Below, in pieces: positions 5,360 to 8,030 of a DNA stretch of 8,030 nt. The stretch is taken from the NCBI GenBank assembly GCA_046350555.1, contig JAXMAF010000047.1, forward strand, positions 1 to 8,030, written 5' to 3'. The position numbers were made by a program, and so were the translations under genes. This DNA is from JAXMAF01 sp046350555 (GTDB taxonomy: Bacteria; Planctomycetota; Phycisphaerae; Phycisphaerales; SM1A02). Each line of letters begins with the position of its first letter. The first letter of the stretch is position 1. Below the pieces are notes generated by a model. That model was not told where the DNA came from. It saw nothing but the letters and a program-made list of their open reading frames with translations, and did no database searches.

Positions 5360-7075
5360 TCACGGCGTGCTCAGGCGGCAGCGGACCGGACCTCCTCTCC
5401 AGTTGACGCTCGGAAGCGCGTCGGGGAAGGGGATCCGGCGCGCCCGCTCGCGCGGGTTGATCGCGAACTCGACCGCGAGCGCCGTCAAGACCGAGCCACC
5501 AAGGAGCGTTCCCTCGTTGCGGAAGGCCGACTGGTCGCGATCCTCGGGGTCGTCGAGTTGTTGCAGCACGTCGGTCGATTCGTCGATTCGGTCGAGGACC
5601 TTCTCCATCAGGGATTCGTCGAAGGGCAGCAGCGCCCATGCATTCCAGGGATTGTCAAGGTCGGCAGCGATCGCCTCCGTGGCGGCCGCCGCCGCCGCGA
5701 GCGCCCACTCCGACTCGTCGGCGTCCCGCGCCGAGGCGAGCATCGCGGATTGGACCCGCTCGGCGATCTGGGCGCGCTGCCTTCCAAGCGACTCGCGGTC
5801 CATCGGCGCAATTGCGCCCGGCTCGTTCCACGTTCGAGCCCACGACTCCCAGACGGCGGTGCGAACCGTCTCGAGCGCCGTCTCGCCGGGCTCGCTCGCC
5901 GCAATGCTGAGCTCGAGCCGCAGATGCTCGATGAGATCTCGCGCCAGCGGCCCGGCGATCGTCGTGCCAAGCGGGAGTTTCGTCGACGCCTGGACCATCC
6001 GGTCGCGAAGCTCGTTGGCCAGCTCCGGCGCCAGCCTCAGTTCGGCGATGAGCGAGTCGGCGATGCCCAGGAAGGCGGCGATCGTCGCGCCTTGTGCCTC
6101 GGCGACCGTCGTGGCGCGCTCGACGATCTCCCACGCCTCGAACGGCCACGTCGCGTGAAGGGTCGCCGAAAGCGGGGTGGCGCTTCGCCTGGGAACGCGC
6201 GTCCGCCATCGCGCCGCCGTGTCGACGGCGCCGAGTCGGCCGAGATAGTGAAGCACACGATCGCACTCACTGTCCGCCTCGGCCACGCGACCGAGCGACC
6301 GGAGGAGGGCTTGGCGTGCATCGGCCATCTCGAGCCATGCCACGATCTCCATGGCCTCCAGACGCGGCAGGTCGTCGATGCGGCGCAGCCATCCAGTGGC
6401 TTGGCCGGTGGCTTGGGCGGCGGCTTGGCCGCTGGCTTGCGCGGTGGCTTGGGCGGCGGCTTCGGTGGATCGAGCGGCTTGGGCGGAGTCGAGCAACGGG
6501 TTCGATGCCGGGGCCCCGCGGCGAAGCGGGCGCGCCTCGGCGGACGGTGGACCGACGACACCGCGGGAGGCGATGTCGCGCGCGATCGCGAGCCCTTCGA
6601 GCGCCCGGCGATGGCGCGCCGCGAGCTCGCGCGCCGGCAGCGCTTCCGCGCCCGCGCCGGTCTGAGAATCGGGGTCGACCCGAAAGGAGTGCGGCAGATC
6701 GCTTGGGGCATCGCGGTCCTCGAACGCGATGCGCTGGTTGCCGGCGCCGTGCGAGTCGCTCGTTTCGCCAGCATCGCCCTGCTCGCCCACGCCAAGGGAG
6801 GCGATGGCAGGTCGCCACGCGATCAAGTCGGCGGCGTGCGCACCGTGTGCGACGATGACCTCGACCGCCGAGAGGTGTCGCAGGTCTGGGTCGACGACGC
6901 GAATCGCCACTGGTCCGATGGCGAACGCGGTGAGCGTCCCGGCGGTTGTCTGGCCCGCGGAGGCATCCTCGATGGCGACCCGTTGCGCGACGAACACGGC
7001 GCTCGGCGCGCCGGAGGCGTCGGCGCCGACCATGCGCGCGGAGCGCGCCGTTGCACTTCCAAGCGCCTCCAGCAC
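5360..7075 (-). CDS. Large alanine-rich protein of unknown function
   Basis: About 571 residues if translation starts at GTG 7075 (557 from ATG 7033). I do not recognise the family. Strong G/C third positions, acidic/basic balance and regular hydrophobic spacing make this the coding strand. Residues about 25-90 look beta-rich (VFVAQRVAIED, VAIRVVDPD, VEVIVAHGAH). Residues about 95-145 are polar and probably disordered. Residues about 205-226 are a low-complexity linker of [AG]QA[TSA] tetrapeptides. The remainder (about 230-545) is mostly helical with recurring Trp (VAWLEM, TWPFEAWEIVERA, VRTAVWESWARTW, NPWNAWALLPF). There is no signal peptide or membrane segment from 7075, so it would be cytoplasmic. 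Neither 7075 nor 7033 has an SD; the only good SD is before ATG 7396 in the same frame, which would give 678 residues but would read through a dispersed repeat (see findings). It lies between two genes for exported proteins on the same strand. Confidence 0.75.
   Translation of the reverse strand: MLEALGSATARSARMVGADASGAPSAVFVAQRVAIEDASAGQTTAGTLTAFAIGPVAIRVVDPDLRHLSAVEVIVAHGAHAADLIAWRPAIASLGVGEQGDAGETSDSHGAGNQRIAFEDRDAPSDLPHSFRVDPDSQTGAGAEALPARELAARHRRALEGLAIARDIASRGVVGPPSAEARPLRRGAPASNPLLDSAQAARSTEAAAQATAQASGQAAAQATGQATGWLRRIDDLPRLEAMEIVAWLEMADARQALLRSLGRVAEADSECDRVLHYLGRLGAVDTAARWRTRVPRRSATPLSATLHATWPFEAWEIVERATTVAEAQGATIAAFLGIADSLIAELRLAPELANELRDRMVQASTKLPLGTTIAGPLARDLIEHLRLELSIAASEPGETALETVRTAVWESWARTWNEPGAIAPMDRESLGRQRAQIAERVQSAMLASARDADESEWALAAAAAATEAIAADLDNPWNAWALLPFDESLMEKVLDRIDESTDVLQQLDDPEDRDQSAFRNEGTLLGGSVLTALAVEFAINPRERARRIPFPDALPSVNWRGGPVRCRLSTP
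6398..6457 (-). repeat. 12-bp in-frame tandem repeat
   Basis: Five adjacent 12-bp units of GGCTTG-SSCG-SY type (+ strand), followed by a diverged sixth unit to 6469. On the coding strand they give the tetrapeptides AQAT, AQAS, GQAA, AQAT, GQAT. Every Gln is CAA followed by GCC, although this gene otherwise prefers G/C third positions. Such an array can change copy number by slippage without breaking the frame. Confidence 0.85.
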
Positions 7076-7423
7076 GGCGCGATGCAGGCGTGCGAACGGC
7101 CACGAGTCGCGGGGCGTTCCGGAACTGCGGACGGATGGTCCTGCTGAATCCGGAGCTCCGCTGAGAGCGGCCTGAGACGCGTCCCAGTTGATGCTCGCGC
7201 CCCACCCAACCCAGCTCCGCCGTGAGACGCCGTTGTGGGCACCGGGTCGAACGCATGGAGGTCGACTGGAATCCCTATGAGACGAGGCGACGATGCCAGC
7301 GATGACACAGCATGGCACGAACGCGGAGACGAGGTTGCGCGGGCGATCAGCCGCGCACACAGTCCTTCGCGAAGCCACCCCTATTGGGAACTTCATCTCG
7401 TGGATCCTCCCGTGGGCTCGTCG
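7076..7423. other. Intergenic region or N-terminal extension, unresolved
   Basis: About 350 bp that contain structured repeat copy B. The - strand frame of the alanine-rich gene stays open throughout, up to ATG 7396, which has GGGAGG 9 nt upstream (7406-7411) and lies 27 nt after the preceding stop. The extension would start MKFPIGVASRR and include a hydrophobic LVSAFVPCCVIAGIVAS. Third-position G/C is visibly lower here than in the gene body, and the repeat runs through it, so I treat it as probably non-coding. Confidence 0.45.
7178..7274. repeat. Structured dispersed repeat, copy B
   Basis: Second copy of the element at 278-374. The end stem is CCAGTTGA (7184-7191) with TCGACTGG (7262-7269): different bases from copy A but still paired. 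The inner hairpin (7193-7199 with 7221-7227) keeps six of seven pairs, counting one G-T wobble. It lies between the exported-protein gene ending at 7424 and the alanine-rich gene. Confidence 0.85.
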
Positions 7424-8030
7424 TCATCCCTTGGCCGGTCCGGGAAGCGGATGGCCACCGACCGGAGGCGCGCACTCCTCGCAGCCGTCGGGGAATTCAA
7501 AGGCCAGCCGGCGGAAGTCGATCACGGCCCTGCCCATCGCCTGGCCCGCGGAGTCGGTCAGCGCCCGCGCGGCCGCCTGCCCAGTCATCACCATGTAGTA
7601 GACGACCGGCGTCGGAGTGCTGGGCGCCGGAAGGCAGGTGATCTTGCTGAAGGTCCAAACCTCCGCACCGGCCTTGGTCGCCCGGTTCCCGCCCTGGGAG
7701 TACTGCCACTGCCCGCCCACGGTGTTGTTCGGCCAGCCGAAGGAGGCGCCGATCGAGACCGCGCTCGACCCCGTGCAGAAGTCGCCGCTGAGGCTTCGCG
7801 ACGGCGGCGGATTCGCAGCAAGCGCGTTGCTGAGATCGGGGGTGGCAATGCCCGCGTCGAAGGTGAACTTGCCGAAGGCGCCCGCCGAGGCACATGCGTC
7901 ACACGAACCGGACGTGCGATCGAGGATCGTCGTGACGTCGATGATCCCGGAGGCCTGGATGTGCGCCAGGACGCTCGTCGGCGATCCTTCCGCCACCGGC
8001 GTGTACTTGAGCTTGATTCTGCGATCGGCG
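7424..8030 (-). CDS. Probable exported protein of unknown function, N-terminus missing
   Basis: The last 201 residues of a gene whose start lies beyond the right edge; the frame is open through to 8030 (visible beginning ADRRIKLKYTP), so the in-frame GTG at 7996 is unlikely to be the true start. The family is not recognised. The visible part is rich in Gly, Ser, Thr, Ala and aromatic residues, and looks like an extracytoplasmic beta domain (VSIGASFGWPNN, GQWQYSQGGN, VVYYMVMTG). Six cysteines are present: a CxxC near the start (CDAC, visible residues 43-46), single ones at 85 and 132, and a CxxC near the end (CEEC, 183-186); they suggest disulfides or a bound metal. The C terminus is proline/glycine-rich (PPVGGHPLPGPAKG) with no recognisable anchor. 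It may be co-transcribed with the downstream - strand genes. Existence is well supported, function unknown. Confidence 0.75.
   Translation of the reverse strand, partial: ADRRIKLKYTPVAEGSPTSVLAHIQASGIIDVTTILDRTSGSCDACASAGAFGKFTFDAGIATPDLSNALAANPPPSRSLSGDFCTGSSAVSIGASFGWPNNTVGGQWQYSQGGNRATKAGAEVWTFSKITCLPAPSTPTPVVYYMVMTGQAAARALTDSAGQAMGRAVIDFRRLAFEFPDGCEECAPPVGGHPLPGPAKG

Noticed and set aside
5036..7147. A 703-residue + strand open frame.
   Set aside because: It is Arg/Gly-rich, antisense to two better - strand genes and lacks any recognisable domain or start signal; a typical shadow in G+C-rich DNA.
1..8030. CRISPR array, tRNA, rRNA or transposase genes.
   Set aside because: There are no regularly spaced direct repeats, no cloverleaf or rRNA-like stretches, and no transposase or recombinase motifs in any frame considered.

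Overview
The window is G+C-rich, with codon third positions mostly G or C in the real reading frames. It looks like a planctomycete chromosome, most likely from the Phycisphaerae side of the phylum. The best clue is the + strand protein at 1507-2478. Straight after its signal peptide it carries two dockerin-like/EF-hand repeats (DLNADGAVDGSD...AWG and DLDGDGATGSAD...GWGPCP), a style very common in secreted proteins of those bacteria. The placement is an inference; there is no rRNA or other phylogenetic marker here.

Layout, left to right. Positions 1-377 are non-coding and hold a 60-bp dispersed repeat (1-60), a perfect 13-bp hairpin (194-226) and a second type of structured repeat (about 278-374). 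A secreted protein of unknown function lies at 378-1109 (-). A divergent intergenic region follows (1110-1506), then the dockerin-like protein with a hydrophobic cysteine-bearing C-terminal hairpin at 1507-2478 (+). Positions 2479-2732 are filled by a long nested palindrome built from two inverted copies of the 60-bp repeat. Next is a class A FAD-dependent aromatic monooxygenase at 2733-4205 (+), the only enzyme recognisable here. Convergent to it are three - strand genes: a lipoprotein (4468-5247), a large alanine-rich protein of unknown function (5360 to about 7075, start uncertain) and the C-terminal part of another probable exported protein (7424-8030, cut by the window edge). The second copy of the structured repeat lies between the last two.

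The genes do not form an evident pathway. Four of the six appear to be exported or envelope-associated and of unknown function; the monooxygenase seems to stand alone. The most notable content is non-coding: (i) a 58/60-identical inverted repeat that brackets the first two genes, one arm of which also folds with a third, diverged copy into a hairpin of about 170 nt; and (ii) a gapless pair of roughly 95-bp repeats exactly 6,900 bp apart whose end stem shows compensatory base changes. No tRNA, rRNA, CRISPR array, transposase or convincing sigma-70 promoter was found.
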